A stretch of DNA of 64,000 nt, from assembly GCF_009765375.1 (NCBI RefSeq), contig NZ_VTOK01000017.1, forward strand, positions 1 to 64,000, written 5' to 3'. Both the position numbers and the translations under genes were made by a program. How positions within the stretch are numbered: the stretch's first letter is position 1; each line of letters starts with the position of its first letter. Below, piece after piece: positions 9,014 through 18,368 of this stretch. Below the pieces are notes generated by a model. It was not told the DNA's origin. It did not search any database and worked only from the letters and a program-made list of their open reading frames with translations. Source of the DNA: Alteribacillus sp. YIM 98480. GTDB lineage: Bacteria; Bacillota; Bacilli; Bacillales; Marinococcaceae.

Positions 9014-10903
9014 ATGAAAAGATTCATGAAGATATCAGCAATAATAGCCATTTGCTGGTCCATTTTCCATTTATACACGGCGTCTTTTGGTGCGTTGCCT
9101 GCTTATGTACAAAGAGGAATACACGTTTCCTTTGCATTATCTTTAGCCTATTCCTTATTTTTAATAAGCAAAAACAGACCAAATAACATATGGAAAGTGG
9201 TCGATGGGATAACCATTATAACTCCTCTATTAATTGGGGTCTATTTATTATACCATTCTGAACGTTTAACTTCTCGTAATTGGTTTGTAGATAGTTTTCA
9301 GCCTTTGGATTTATGGCTGGGTATCATTTATATCCTTCTCGTTATAGAAGTTTCACGAAGAACGGTTGGAAAGGTCATAACATTATTAGGTGTCTTATTT
9401 ATCATCTATGGTTTTGTTGGTCCGTATAACTATGGGTTACTGAGCCATCGAGGATTAGACTTAAATGACACTGTTGATTTGTTGTTTTTGTCACCTGAAG
9501 GGATTTTCGGTGTTCCGGTTGGTGTTGCTGCAGACTATGTTTTTTATTTTATATTGTTTGGAGCTTTTTTGAATATATCCGGAGGGGGCCAGCTTTTTAA
9601 CGATATTGCTTTTCGGTTAACGAGAAAAGCAAAAGGCGGGCCTGCAAAAGCAGCTGTCATCTCCAGTGGTTTCATGGGAAGCATTAGTGGAAGTGCTGTA
9701 GCTAACGTGGCTAGTACAGGTATATTTACGATTCCATTAATGAAAAGAGCTGGTTATTCAAAGAAAGATTCCGCTGCAATAGAAGCTATAGCTTCTACAG
9801 GAGGACAAATTCTACCTCCGATTATGGGAGCAGCCGTGTTTATTATGGCCGAAATGGTTGGCATTCCTTACGTTGAAATAATACTGGCAGCTCTTATTCC
9901 TGCTTTACTTTTCTACATTGCATTGTTGTTTAGTATTCACATAAAAGCAAGTAAAGAGAACATTGATAATTTAAGTGAGGAGATGGAAGAAAAACAAGAA
10001 AAAATTTGGAAACGCATTCATCTCTTGCTGCCTATGGTTGCGTTAATTGTGTTTATTTTTATGGGGTATTCTCTGCAACGTGCTGCGCTTTGGGCCATAT
10101 TGTTAATTCTCGTTGTAAGTTTTTTAAGAAAGAAAACATTATTAAGTTTTACAGACATCTTTACAGCAATGGAAGATGGAGCAAAGCAAGCAATAAAAGT
10201 TACGATACCTTGTGCCATTGCAGGTATCATTGTTGGAATTATTGGTTTTTCAGGATTAGGGTTGAGCTTTACTAGCCTGATCGTCCAGTGGTCATTTGGA
10301 AATATCGTTTTAGGAATAGTATTAGTGGCACTCGGTTGTATTATTTTAGGAATGGGCATGCCAACTACTTCAGCTTACATTATGGCGGCTACGTTACTTG
10401 CACCAGCTTTGCAAGAATTTGGTATAGAACCGCTTGCTGCTCACATGTTTGTTCTATATTTTGCTGTATTATCCATGATCACGCCACCGATTGCTCTTGC
10501 CGCTTACAGTGCAGCAGGGATAGCGGGGGCAGGAACAAACGAAACAGGAATCAGAGCATTTGTACTAAGTATACCAGCTTTTATGATACCGCTGTCATTT
10601 GTGTTGAACCCTTCCATACTGTTAATGGGTAACGTATCTGACATAGTTTGGCATGCAATCCTCACGACTATTGGGATTATGGCGTTATGCGCGTTTATTG
10701 TTGGTTATCTATTTGCCAATATCGGTCCAATCGTAAGGGTCATGACATTCATAGCTGCCATATTGCTTCTCATTCCAAATCTCGTTTCTAGTTTAATAGG
10801 GTTTGCTTTGTTTGTTACGGTAGTTTGCTTACAGGTAATGAAAAGAAATAAAAAAATGGAAAAAGTGAACTTACTAAATGATCAACATGTATCTAATAGA
10901 TAG
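9014..10903 (+). CDS. TRAP transporter fused permease, 4TM/12TM (system 2)
   Basis: Fusion of the DctQ-like and DctM-like subunits, about 629 residues, typical of TAXI systems. Roughly the first 170 residues hold the small-subunit helices; the rest is the DctM-like core with GGPAKAAVISSGFMGSISGSAVANVASTG near residue 205, QILPPIMGAAVF near 265 and the second-half IILGMGMPTTSAYI near 440. ATG 9014 follows AAAGGGGCTTG. A 95-base gap separates it from its receptor gene and 39 bases separate it from the BenE-like gene, so the three may be cotranscribed. Product is an inner-membrane importer. Confidence 0.92.
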   Translation: MKRFMKISAIIAICWSIFHLYTASFGALPAYVQRGIHVSFALSLAYSLFLISKNRPNNIWKVVDGITIITPLLIGVYLLYHSERLTSRNWFVDSFQPLDLWLGIIYILLVIEVSRRTVGKVITLLGVLFIIYGFVGPYNYGLLSHRGLDLNDTVDLLFLSPEGIFGVPVGVAADYVFYFILFGAFLNISGGGQLFNDIAFRLTRKAKGGPAKAAVISSGFMGSISGSAVANVASTGIFTIPLMKRAGYSKKDSAAIEAIASTGGQILPPIMGAAVFIMAEMVGIPYVEIILAALIPALLFYIALLFSIHIKASKENIDNLSEEMEEKQEKIWKRIHLLLPMVALIVFIFMGYSLQRAALWAILLILVVSFLRKKTLLSFTDIFTAMEDGAKQAIKVTIPCAIAGIIVGIIGFSGLGLSFTSLIVQWSFGNIVLGIVLVALGCIILGMGMPTTSAYIMAATLLAPALQEFGIEPLAAHMFVLYFAVLSMITPPIALAAYSAAGIAGAGTNETGIRAFVLSIPAFMIPLSFVLNPSILLMGNVSDIVWHAILTTIGIMALCAFIVGYLFANIGPIVRVMTFIAAILLLIPNLVSSLIGFALFVTVVCLQVMKRNKKMEKVNLLNDQHVSNR

Positions 10904-10942
10904 GTTGTAAAAAATGTAGAATTACTTCCAGGAGGGACTGCT

Positions 10943-12172
10943 ATGACTGAACACAAAAGCTTGTTTAAATCTTTAAATATAAATACTGTAAGTGCCGGTA
11001 TTCTTGCAGCTGTTTTTGGGTGTACTGGTCCAGCCTTAATTGTAATGAGCGGGGCTGAGAATGGCGGCCTGACAGAAGTGGAAACGATTTCCTGGCTATT
11101 TGCTATTTACTTTTTCGGAGGTCTGTTAGGCATTATTTTGTCCTTAAGATATAGACAACCTATAGCAGGTGCATATGCAATCCCCGGTGCAGTTCTTGTA
11201 GCAGGAGCACTGTCTAATTATTCCCTTAATGAAGCAGCGGGAGCATATTTAGTGGCAGGGGTTATCGTATTTATTTTGGGAATAAGCGGTCTTATTAGTA
11301 AAGTGATGCACTGGATTCCAGTGCCAATTGTGATGGCTATGATCGCTGGTGCCATGATTTCATTTGGAACAGATATGATTCTTTCTGTGGAAGAAGCTCC
11401 TCTGATTGCTGGTTCCGCTATACTCGTTTATCTGTTATCTTCCACTTTTATTAAAAAAGTGCCTCCGATTTTACCTGCTTTTGGAGTTGCAGCCTTTCTA
11501 GCGTTTATAATGAACCAATTTGTAATGGAAAATATGGAACCAAGTTTTATTGTTCCTCAATTAGTTCTTCCTGTGTTCAGTCTTGACGCTATTATCTCGA
11601 TTTCGGTTCCGCTTGCTTTACTGGTTATTGGGGCAGAAAATGCTCAAGCAACAGGAGTATTAATTACACAAGGCTATAAGCCTCCTGTTACGGCTATGAC
11701 TATATTAAGCGGAATTGGTGGAGTGGTGACCTCTTTTTTCGGCGGTCACAATGCAAATATAGCTGGTCCGATGACAGCTATCTGTGCCTCAGAAGAAGCT
11801 GGCAAAGATAAACAAGCTCGTTATGCTTCTGTCATGGTTAATGGGGTATTATTTGTTGCTTTTGGGTTAGTAGCAGGTGTAGCGGTTCCATTTGTTACTG
11901 CGATGCCGGGTGTTTTAATTGGAACCGTTGCTGGACTTGCTATGATAGGAGTTTTATTAAATTCTTTACAATCTGCATTTTCAAAGTCAAAATTCCAGGT
12001 TGGTTCTTTCTTTGCTCTTATCATTGGAATGTCAGGGATTAGTTTATTTCAGATTAATTCTCCTTTTTGGGCAATAATTGGTGGTGTCATAGTATCACTT
12101 CTTATGGAGAGAAAGGATTTCCACACTATAAATAGTGAAGACAAAGGGACGGAACATATAAAATCTGCATAA
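10943..12172 (+). CDS. BenE family benzoate/H+ symporter-like permease
   Basis: Polytopic membrane protein of about 409 residues, with the BenE features SAGILAAVFGCTGPALIVMSGA at the N-terminus, YRQPIAGAYAIPGAVL near residue 75, IPVPIVMAMIAGAMISFG near 125 and a GGVVTSFFGGHNANIAGPMTAICA block near 255. BenE proteins import benzoate with protons. AGGAGG precedes ATG 10943. Its place behind ubiD and TRAP genes supports uptake of benzoate or a related aromatic acid, but xanthine/uracil-type relatives share the fold, so the substrate is an inference. A strong terminator follows 78 bases after the stop. Confidence 0.85.
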   Translation: MTEHKSLFKSLNINTVSAGILAAVFGCTGPALIVMSGAENGGLTEVETISWLFAIYFFGGLLGIILSLRYRQPIAGAYAIPGAVLVAGALSNYSLNEAAGAYLVAGVIVFILGISGLISKVMHWIPVPIVMAMIAGAMISFGTDMILSVEEAPLIAGSAILVYLLSSTFIKKVPPILPAFGVAAFLAFIMNQFVMENMEPSFIVPQLVLPVFSLDAIISISVPLALLVIGAENAQATGVLITQGYKPPVTAMTILSGIGGVVTSFFGGHNANIAGPMTAICASEEAGKDKQARYASVMVNGVLFVAFGLVAGVAVPFVTAMPGVLIGTVAGLAMIGVLLNSLQSAFSKSKFQVGSFFALIIGMSGISLFQINSPFWAIIGGVIVSLLMERKDFHTINSEDKGTEHIKSA

Positions 12173-12249
12173 TTCTTAACCAGTTGCTTGGAAAGTTATA
12201 AAAGATAAACTTATTGAATTTTATCGCTTTATGTTGATAGTAAGGTCAT

Positions 12250-12275
12250 AAAAAACGCCAACCCAGGCGTTTTTT
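12250..12275 (+). terminator. Rho-independent terminator after the benE-like gene
   Basis: AAAAAACGCC pairs perfectly with GGCGTTTTTT around a 6-base loop (AACCCA), giving a stem with a T-run built in. It closes the 0-12.2 kb plus-strand block before the sigma-54 activator gene. Confidence 0.9.
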
Positions 12276-12320
12276 ATGTTTTTAATTAAAGCGGGTAATA
12301 GTTTTTGAGGGAGGTATGAA

Positions 12321-14048
12321 ATGAAAATTACTGACTTTATGGAAACAAATATCCCTAAGGTACAGGTGACAGAAAAAATGGAGAATGCCCAACGAATATT
12401 ATTGCAATCACATTTTTATGCACTTCCAATTTTAAACCAAGAAAAATATGTCGGAATGTTAGATAGAACATGTAAGGATCGAACCACGGGTCATTTAGAG
12501 AAATTAGTAAGAACAGATATTAAGAAGGTTTCGGGTGATGGGAATCTCGAGGAATTGTGGGATGTTTATTACCCCATGATCCCTATTGTTAATAAGGACC
12601 AAGTATTTCTTGGAGTTATCAGGCCAAAAAAAGTTATAAAAGAATTGCTATTAAAGCAACAGTTATATTCATCCGTTATTGAAAATTCAAATGATGGCAT
12701 TCTTGTTATTGATCATAACGGGATCATAGAGTTAGTTAATGAAGCATTAGTGAAACTGAGTGGAGTACCTAGAAAGGAATACCTTGGGAGTAACATTGAA
12801 GAGATTATCGCAAGAGGTATTTTTAAAAAGGAATCTGTTACTTTAAGAGCATTAAAAGAGGAAAAGCATATATCTGATTTTCAACAATATCAAAACAACA
12901 TCGATGTGTTAGTTAAAGCTATACCAATGTTTGATGGTAATAATCAATTAATAAAAGTACTTGCAAATGTTCACGACATAACGGATTTAGTAAAGTCCAA
13001 AAGACAATTAGAAAAAACGCAAACTATTTCAATGAGGATCCAAAAAAAGCTTTATAAGTTAATGGGAGAATCAAACCAGGCTGGTACGGTTATTGTGAGC
13101 CCGCAGATGAAAGAGATCATGAATCTTACAGAACAAATAGCAGAAACGAATTCTACCGTTTTTATTAGGGGAGAATCAGGTACTGGTAAGGAAGTTATCG
13201 CTAATGAAATACAACAAAAAAGTAAAAGAAAAAATCATTCATTTATTAAGGTCAATTGCGGAGCAATTCCAGAAGAATTATTAGAATCCGAATTTTTTGG
13301 ATATGAATCGGGAGCATTTACTGGTGCAAAAAAAGAAGGAAAGCCAGGTTTAATTGAATTAGCAGATAAAGGCACTCTTTTTTTAGATGAAATTGGGGAA
13401 TTGCCTTTAAGGCTGCAAGTAAAATTACTGCGATTTTTTCAGGAACAGGTCTTAACGCGCATTGGAGGTTCAAAAGAGATAAAAGTTGATGTAAGAATTA
13501 TAGTTGCAACAAATCGGAACATAGAGAAGATGGTATCTGAGGGGAATTTCAGGGAAGATTTATATTACCGTCTCAATGTTGTTCCTATATACTTGCCGCC
13601 ATTGAGAGAAAGAAAGGAAGAAATCATTCCATTAGTTATTCATTTTTTAAATACGTTTAACCAAAAACACGGCAAGAAAAAATATACTACAACGTTAGCT
13701 ATGGATGCTCTGCAAAATTACTCATGGAAAGGAAATATTAGAGAAATTGCTAATTTAATGGAAAGGTTAGTGTTAACTGTTAAAAGCGATGAGATTCATT
13801 TAGATAATTTACCAACTGAAATTATGGAAGAAAATTCTAAAACAAAAAATAGGCAAAATAACACCCCTTTATTTATAGAAAAGACCAGCTCATCGTCAGA
13901 AAATATGTTTGAAGAAATGGAAAAAAAATTAATATGGGATTACCTAAAGGAAAATGGAAGCATAAGAAAAGCAGCAAAAGCTTTAGGAGTTTCCCATACA
14001 ACATTAATGAGAAAGATGAAAAAATATGATATAAGAAATAATTCGTAA
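12321..14048 (+). CDS. Sigma-54 dependent activator, CBS-PAS-AAA+-HTH
   Basis: Enhancer-binding protein of about 575 residues that drives sigma-54 RNA polymerase. Order: CBS-like pair (1-110), PAS sensor (about 113-220), short coiled coil, AAA+ domain (about 250-485) with Walker A GESGTGKE at 284-291, intact sigma-54 contact loop GAFTGA at 331-336 and Walker B TLFLDEIGE at 352-360, and a Fis-type helix-turn-helix near 540-570 (IRKAAKALGVSHTTLMRKM). The signal is presumably bound by PAS or CBS and is unknown. GAGGGAGGT precedes ATG 12321. Its likely target is the -24/-12 promoter at 14257 directly downstream, heading the R2lox-like operon. Confidence 0.95.
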   Translation: MKITDFMETNIPKVQVTEKMENAQRILLQSHFYALPILNQEKYVGMLDRTCKDRTTGHLEKLVRTDIKKVSGDGNLEELWDVYYPMIPIVNKDQVFLGVIRPKKVIKELLLKQQLYSSVIENSNDGILVIDHNGIIELVNEALVKLSGVPRKEYLGSNIEEIIARGIFKKESVTLRALKEEKHISDFQQYQNNIDVLVKAIPMFDGNNQLIKVLANVHDITDLVKSKRQLEKTQTISMRIQKKLYKLMGESNQAGTVIVSPQMKEIMNLTEQIAETNSTVFIRGESGTGKEVIANEIQQKSKRKNHSFIKVNCGAIPEELLESEFFGYESGAFTGAKKEGKPGLIELADKGTLFLDEIGELPLRLQVKLLRFFQEQVLTRIGGSKEIKVDVRIIVATNRNIEKMVSEGNFREDLYYRLNVVPIYLPPLRERKEEIIPLVIHFLNTFNQKHGKKKYTTTLAMDALQNYSWKGNIREIANLMERLVLTVKSDEIHLDNLPTEIMEENSKTKNRQNNTPLFIEKTSSSSENMFEEMEKKLIWDYLKENGSIRKAAKALGVSHTTLMRKMKKYDIRNNS

Positions 14049-14166
14049 ATTCGTTCAAAAATATATATGGTCATATTTTCTTTGTACCTTACTTTTCCTC
14101 TCCTCACCATCTGCTTTAGGCTTTTAATAAATTTAGTAAAAAGCAATCGCTCTTTCTTTTTTAATA

Positions 14167-14209
14167 ATTGGAACCGCAGTACTTCCGCCGGTTTCACTTT
14201 AGTTCCAAT
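14167..14209. promoter_or_regulatory. Inverted repeat, candidate enhancer (UAS) for the sigma-54 promoter
   Basis: ATTGGAAC (14167-14174) and GTTCCAAT (14202-14209) are exact reverse complements; inside lies a second dyad, AACCG...CGGTT. The centre is about 70 bases before the -24 element, a usual place for binding of the AAA+ activator encoded just upstream. Inference from position and symmetry only. Confidence 0.5.
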
Positions 14210-14256
14210 ACAGGTGTTTATTAATAATACAAACGCCGTACAGCAAAGGATATGTA

Positions 14257-14273
14257 TTGGCATGCATCTTGCA
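14257..14273 (+). promoter_or_regulatory. Sigma-54 (-24/-12) promoter of the R2lox-like operon
   Basis: TTGGCATGCATCTTGCA holds the invariant GG and GC with exactly 10 bases between them, and matches the TGGCAC-N5-TTGC consensus closely. It is about 44 bases before the start codon at 14317 and directly downstream of a sigma-54 activator gene. The same spacing and a near-identical core occur at 59438. Confidence 0.9.
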
Positions 14274-14316
14274 CAATAATAAAGTGAATTCATTTTATAT
14301 AGCAGGAGGTATAATG

Positions 14317-15216
14317 ATGAGCAAGATTTCAGTAGAACGCTTAAATTATGACAAAGTAGATCAAGAGTTAGAAGATTTGCAAGATTTAAAACAAGAGGAC
14401 CTAAGAGAGGCGGATGAATTAGCCTATTCACTCTACCGGATGGCCATTCGTTTTGGAACATGGGATCCCTATGAAATTGATTTAACTCAAGATAAAGAAG
14501 ATTTCGCAAAAATGGATGAACAAAAAAGAGATTATCTAATACATTTCTGTAATGGATTTTTTGATGCAGAAGAAAGTGTTGCAGTGCAATTTTGTCCGTG
14601 GATAATGGTGGCTCCAACTACTTGGCAGCAAGCCTATTTAAGTACTCAATTGGTTGAAGAATTCAAGCATACTGAATTTTTCAAAAGATATTTTGAAGAA
14701 GTATTTGAAATGAATCGTGAAGAAAAAGCTGTAAAAAATTATGTCCACGAAAGTTTGACGGAGAAAGGTAAGCAATTAATACAATCGATAGATGAAGGTC
14801 CCAAGGCACGTGAAGCAGCGATGGTGGAAGGGATGACCCAATACCAAGGTATTATAGAGGGTGTACAGGCAATGGTTGGCTATGATGTTTTTGAATCTGT
14901 TTGGGGTCAATATGGTTACTTGCCAGGTTTACAAAAAGGTTTTAAAAATATTAAAAGGGACGAAGGAAGACATGTTGGATTTGGTCTTCGTTCTCTCAAA
15001 CGTTTTGCAAAAAATCCAGAACATGCAGAGAGAATTAAAAAAGTGTATGAAGAATTTTTGCCAGGTATATTAAAACGTTACGATCAACAAGTTATTGTAA
15101 ATGGTAAAGAAGTAGAAACACCTGAAGAAGTACAAGGTAAGGAAAGAATTGAAAAAATGATTAAACTTAGAATAAAAGATATTTTGGGAGAAGATATTCA
15201 ATTGCAAGAGAGATAA
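14317..15216 (+). CDS. R2lox-like di-metal oxidase (ribonucleotide reductase R2 fold)
   Basis: Ferritin-like protein of about 299 residues, the length of R2-like ligand-binding oxidases, which hold a Mn/Fe or Fe/Fe centre and activate O2. All six expected metal ligands can be placed: Glu85, Glu115, His118, Glu181, Glu216 and His219. Val88 and Tyr176, the positions that form the Tyr-Val ether crosslink diagnostic of R2lox, are also kept (EESV; Y five residues before Glu181). The helical context FGTWDPYEIDLTQDKEDF and YLPGLQKGFKNI...DEGRH resembles characterised Geobacillus R2lox. ATG 14317 is better spaced from GGAGGT than ATG 14314. The sigma-54 promoter upstream and the ferredoxin/reductase pair downstream suggest use as a true oxygenase; substrate unknown. 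Confidence 0.85.
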   Translation: MSKISVERLNYDKVDQELEDLQDLKQEDLREADELAYSLYRMAIRFGTWDPYEIDLTQDKEDFAKMDEQKRDYLIHFCNGFFDAEESVAVQFCPWIMVAPTTWQQAYLSTQLVEEFKHTEFFKRYFEEVFEMNREEKAVKNYVHESLTEKGKQLIQSIDEGPKAREAAMVEGMTQYQGIIEGVQAMVGYDVFESVWGQYGYLPGLQKGFKNIKRDEGRHVGFGLRSLKRFAKNPEHAERIKKVYEEFLPGILKRYDQQVIVNGKEVETPEEVQGKERIEKMIKLRIKDILGEDIQLQER

Positions 15217-15313
15217 AGATTACCCAGCATAAAAAGATCCACAATATAACGGAGAATCTCTAAGATAACAAGTATGCATGAAAAGTAGTAAGGACAAAAC
15301 GGGAGGTATTATA

Positions 15314-15565
15314 ATGGGGAAATTTGCGATTGTAGATAAAGATTCTTGTATTGCATGTGGCGCTTGTAATTGTGTTGCTCCTGAAATTTTTGATTATGAT
15401 GATGAAGGAATTTCTTTAAATATATTAGATGATAACCAAGGGAACATTGAAGTACCAGAAAAATTTTATGAAGATCTAGAGGAAGCGGAAGAAGGTTGTC
15501 CAGTACAATGCATTAAAGTAGCTGAACAGCCATTTGGTGGAGACCCATTTAAATTCACTTCATAA
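15314..15565 (+). CDS. Ferredoxin, single [4Fe-4S] type
   Basis: Small acidic electron carrier of about 83 residues, like Bacillus Fer. Three cysteines of CIACGAC in the first 20 residues plus the distal Cys in EGCPVQC bind one cluster; the second cluster of bacterial 8Fe ferredoxins is not present. ATG 15314 follows GGGAGG; an earlier in-frame ATG at 15278 has no ribosome site. It lies 97 bases after the R2lox-like gene and 49 bases before a ferredoxin reductase, so it probably passes electrons from NADPH to the oxidase. Confidence 0.92.
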   Translation: MGKFAIVDKDSCIACGACNCVAPEIFDYDDEGISLNILDDNQGNIEVPEKFYEDLEEAEEGCPVQCIKVAEQPFGGDPFKFTS

Positions 15566-15614
15566 ATTCCAGTCTTTTTTAAAGAAAAAATTCCGTTATC
15601 TTGGAGGATTTTTC

Positions 15615-16637
15615 ATGACAAAGAAGCAACAGACTACTTATGACATCACTATTATTGGTGGTGGGCCAGCTGGATTGTTCACTGCCTTCTATGCAGGGAT
15701 GCGAAATTTATCGGTTAACATTATCGAGAGTTTACCTAATCTAGGAGGACAGTTATCAACTTTATATCCTGATAAGTACATCTATGATGTAGCTGGGTTC
15801 CCAAAAGTAAAAGCACAAGAATTAGTGAATAATTTAAGCGAACAAATGGCTCAATTCAACCCAACTGTAACGTTAAACGAAGCTGTTCAAGAAGTAAAAA
15901 AACAAACAGATGGAAGTTTTTTAATAAAGACAAATGAAAACATTCACTTGACAAAAACAATTATTATTACAGCTGGAAACGGGGCATTTGAGCCGAGGAA
16001 ACTAAAGTTAGCTTCAGCCCGGCAGTATGAAGGGAAGAATTTACATTACTTTGTGGATGATATAAATAAATTTAAAAATAAACGTGTCCAGTTATTTGGC
16101 GGTGGAGATTCTTGTGTGGATTGGGCTCTGATGCTGGAACCAATTGCTAAAGAAGTGACAATCGCTCATAGACGGACTAAATTCCGTGCTCATGAACACA
16201 GCGTAGATTCTTTAAGAAATTCTAGTGTTAATATATTAACCCCTTTTGTACCTGTAGAGTTTACGGGAACTAACAATATTGAACAAGTTATTTTAGAAGA
16301 AGTAAACGGACAACATAAAAAAGTTATTGAGGTCGATGAAGTAATCTGTAACTATGGTTTTGTATCCTCACTAGGCCCCATTAAAGACTGGGGTCTTAAC
16401 ATTGAGAAAAATAGTATTGTAGTAAACTCAAAAATGGAAACAAATATAGAAGGTATATACGCTGTCGGTGATATTTGTACGTACGAAGGCAAAGTTAAAC
16501 TTATTGCAACAGGTTTTGGGGAAGCTCCTACAGCTGTAAGTAATGCTAAAATTTATATTGACCCAAGTGCAAAGATGCAGCCAGCTCATAGTACAAGTAT
16601 TATGGGTGAAAATGAAAAGAACAAAGCATTAATTTAA
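15615..16637 (+). CDS. Ferredoxin--NADP+ reductase, YumC type
   Basis: FAD flavoprotein of about 340 residues of the thioredoxin-reductase-like class used by Bacillus, lacking the CxxC redox pair. Features: FAD loop [14 protein letters not shown] near 14-27, NADPH loop GGGDS near 157-161, and the late [14 protein letters not shown] flavin-contact motif. TTGGAGG precedes ATG 15615. Its position after the ferredoxin gene completes an NADPH-reductase-ferredoxin-oxidase chain. A housekeeping copy is expected elsewhere in such genomes, so this one is probably dedicated to the operon. Confidence 0.92.
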   Translation: MTKKQQTTYDITIIGGGPAGLFTAFYAGMRNLSVNIIESLPNLGGQLSTLYPDKYIYDVAGFPKVKAQELVNNLSEQMAQFNPTVTLNEAVQEVKKQTDGSFLIKTNENIHLTKTIIITAGNGAFEPRKLKLASARQYEGKNLHYFVDDINKFKNKRVQLFGGGDSCVDWALMLEPIAKEVTIAHRRTKFRAHEHSVDSLRNSSVNILTPFVPVEFTGTNNIEQVILEEVNGQHKKVIEVDEVICNYGFVSSLGPIKDWGLNIEKNSIVVNSKMETNIEGIYAVGDICTYEGKVKLIATGFGEAPTAVSNAKIYIDPSAKMQPAHSTSIMGENEKNKALI

Positions 16638-16835
16638 AGGAATTTCGGTAAAAGTACTTTATAAATTAGCAGGAAAGTAGACAATAGGTCCCTGGAAAGG
16701 ATAATTATAATATGTAAATGGACCTGTTATCTCCTCCTGCCCTTGTTGAAATGTCTGAAATTTCCAAAAAATATATTGTTACAAACTCCTAGAATAATAG
16801 AGATAAGTAGAATAGAAAATGGAAGGTGAAGCAAA

Positions 16836-17870
16836 ATGAAAAAAAAGTTTACAATAATAGCATTGGTATATGTGTTAATATTGAGTGCATGCGGCAATTC
16901 TGGAGAAACAGAAGCAGGAAGTACGGATGAAGTGGATGAAAGTGCTGAAACGGTTCAAATCAGACTAGGACATGTTACTCAAAAGACTCATCCGTATCAT
17001 TTAGCAGCCGAACATTTTGCTGAGCAAGTAGAAGAACAATCAGGTGGAAGCTTGAAAATTGAACTCTATCCAGCACGTCAGTTAGGCGGAGATGTTGAGA
17101 TGCTCGAAATGCTTCAAAACGGCTCTTTAGAAGCAGGATTCATTTCTTCATCTGTATTTAGTGGTTCTACCCCGGTTATGGATGGTTTACAGCTTCCATT
17201 TCTGTTCGATAGTTATGAGGTATTTGGAAAAGCCATTCAGAGTGAGACGGCAGGAAAAATGCTGAATCGGCTGGAAGAAATAAATTTAAAAGGGCTTGGC
17301 ATTAATGAAAGCGGTATGAGGCACATGGGTTCCAATGTTTCTCCAATACAGTCGCTTGAGGACATGGATGGTCTTAGCATTAGAGTAGCAGAAAGTCCGT
17401 TAATGCAAAGCATTTTTACAACACTTGGAGCTGACCCAACGTCAATGGCATATGGGGAAATTTATTCTGCTCTGCAAACCGATGTTATTGATGCGCATGA
17501 AGCAAACTTGGAGACGTATGTTTCTGAAAATCTACATGAAGTAACGGAATATATTACTCTAACAAAACATTTCCCTTGGCCAAATGTTAACGTATTTAAC
17601 CTGGATTTTTATCAATCCCTCTCGGATGAGAATCAACAAATTTTAGATAAAGCAGGAGAAGAAACGCAATCATGGATATTAAAAAAATTAGTTGAAATTG
17701 ATGAGGAAGCACTCCAAGAATTGGATAACAAAGGCGTACATGTCGAAGAATTAAAAGATATAACTCCATTTCGAGAAGAAGTTGAACCAGTATATGAAGA
17801 ATATGCTAAAAAGGACCCGCTTATTGAAGAATTCATCAACACAGTTGAAGAGATTAAAAGGGAGAAGTAG
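16836..17870 (+). CDS. dctP: Orphan DctP family TRAP receptor, duplicate of the first
   Basis: Lipoprotein receptor of 344 residues with lipobox LSAC. It matches the receptor at 314-1345 at about 80% of positions by eye, including the whole QLGGDVEMLEMLQNGSLEAGF block and the SIRVAESPLMQSIF binding segment. Unlike the first copy, no dctQ or dctM follows; a transposon-like element and an acyl-CoA ligase come next. Differences concentrate in the signal peptide, linker and surface lysine/glutamate positions, so ligand specificity is probably the same or similar. It likely docks with the permease encoded at 1369-3134. GGAAGGTGAAGC precedes ATG 16836. It may share its regulation with the ligase gene. 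Confidence 0.9.
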   Translation: MKKKFTIIALVYVLILSACGNSGETEAGSTDEVDESAETVQIRLGHVTQKTHPYHLAAEHFAEQVEEQSGGSLKIELYPARQLGGDVEMLEMLQNGSLEAGFISSSVFSGSTPVMDGLQLPFLFDSYEVFGKAIQSETAGKMLNRLEEINLKGLGINESGMRHMGSNVSPIQSLEDMDGLSIRVAESPLMQSIFTTLGADPTSMAYGEIYSALQTDVIDAHEANLETYVSENLHEVTEYITLTKHFPWPNVNVFNLDFYQSLSDENQQILDKAGEETQSWILKKLVEIDEEALQELDNKGVHVEELKDITPFREEVEPVYEEYAKKDPLIEEFINTVEEIKREK

Positions 17871-17954
17871 GATCAAAAATGAAACAGCAGAGACTCCCAG
17901 CATAGACGTCATTAGATTAGGTTGATAAAATATTATATAACTCGAGTAAGGTTA

Positions 17955-18274
17955 GGGGCTGTCTCAATAAGTGGAACAGCTACATTTTTTAATTAACGTC
18001 AACTGAAATACACGTAGAATCCAGCAGTCGTCGGCTAAGGAAAAGGGACTTCTACTAAGAAAAATAATGAGCCTTCTACTAAAACCATACACGTCGACGC
18101 ACAGGACATGCTAATGTTGTCAATGCCACAGGAGGTGGCGGTTTTGGCACCGAAAGTGTAACGTAGAAGTCACCGCATCCTGCAGAAGTCCGTCCTGTTC
18201 GTCGAAGGAACAGCTAAAGTGTTGCCGAGAAAGCGAAGTGGATTTCAGCTAAAAAAACCTTTTGGGACAGCCCT
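17955..18274. mobile_element. MITE-like element with terminal inverted repeats
   Basis: A 320-base non-coding stretch begins GGGGCTGTCTCAATAAG and ends CTTTTGGGACAGCCC; the ends are imperfect inverted repeats (13 of 16). No transposase fits inside. Interior bases are GC-richer than the neighbours and contain short stop-rich frames only. A target duplication is unclear (TTA on both sides at best). It fills most of the 17871-18368 gap between the orphan dctP and the acyl-CoA ligase and probably came from an IS with similar ends. The rest of the gap shows nothing but the ligase ribosome site. Confidence 0.65.
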
Positions 18275-18368
18275 TACTATAATTAACTTTGAGGAAGGAA
18301 TAAAATTTAGCCGTTTTGACTTGGCGGCAAGCCATGTTTTTCTAACAATAGGGAAGGAGTGAGAAATA

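Noticed and set aside
10018-10632. Alternative frames on both strands inside the fused permease gene
   Set aside because: Shadows of a clearly coding 629-residue membrane protein.
13940-14617. Antisense frame of about 225 codons over the activator end and R2lox-like start
   Set aside because: It runs across the sigma-54 promoter and two well-supported genes, has no recognisable domain and no ribosome site.
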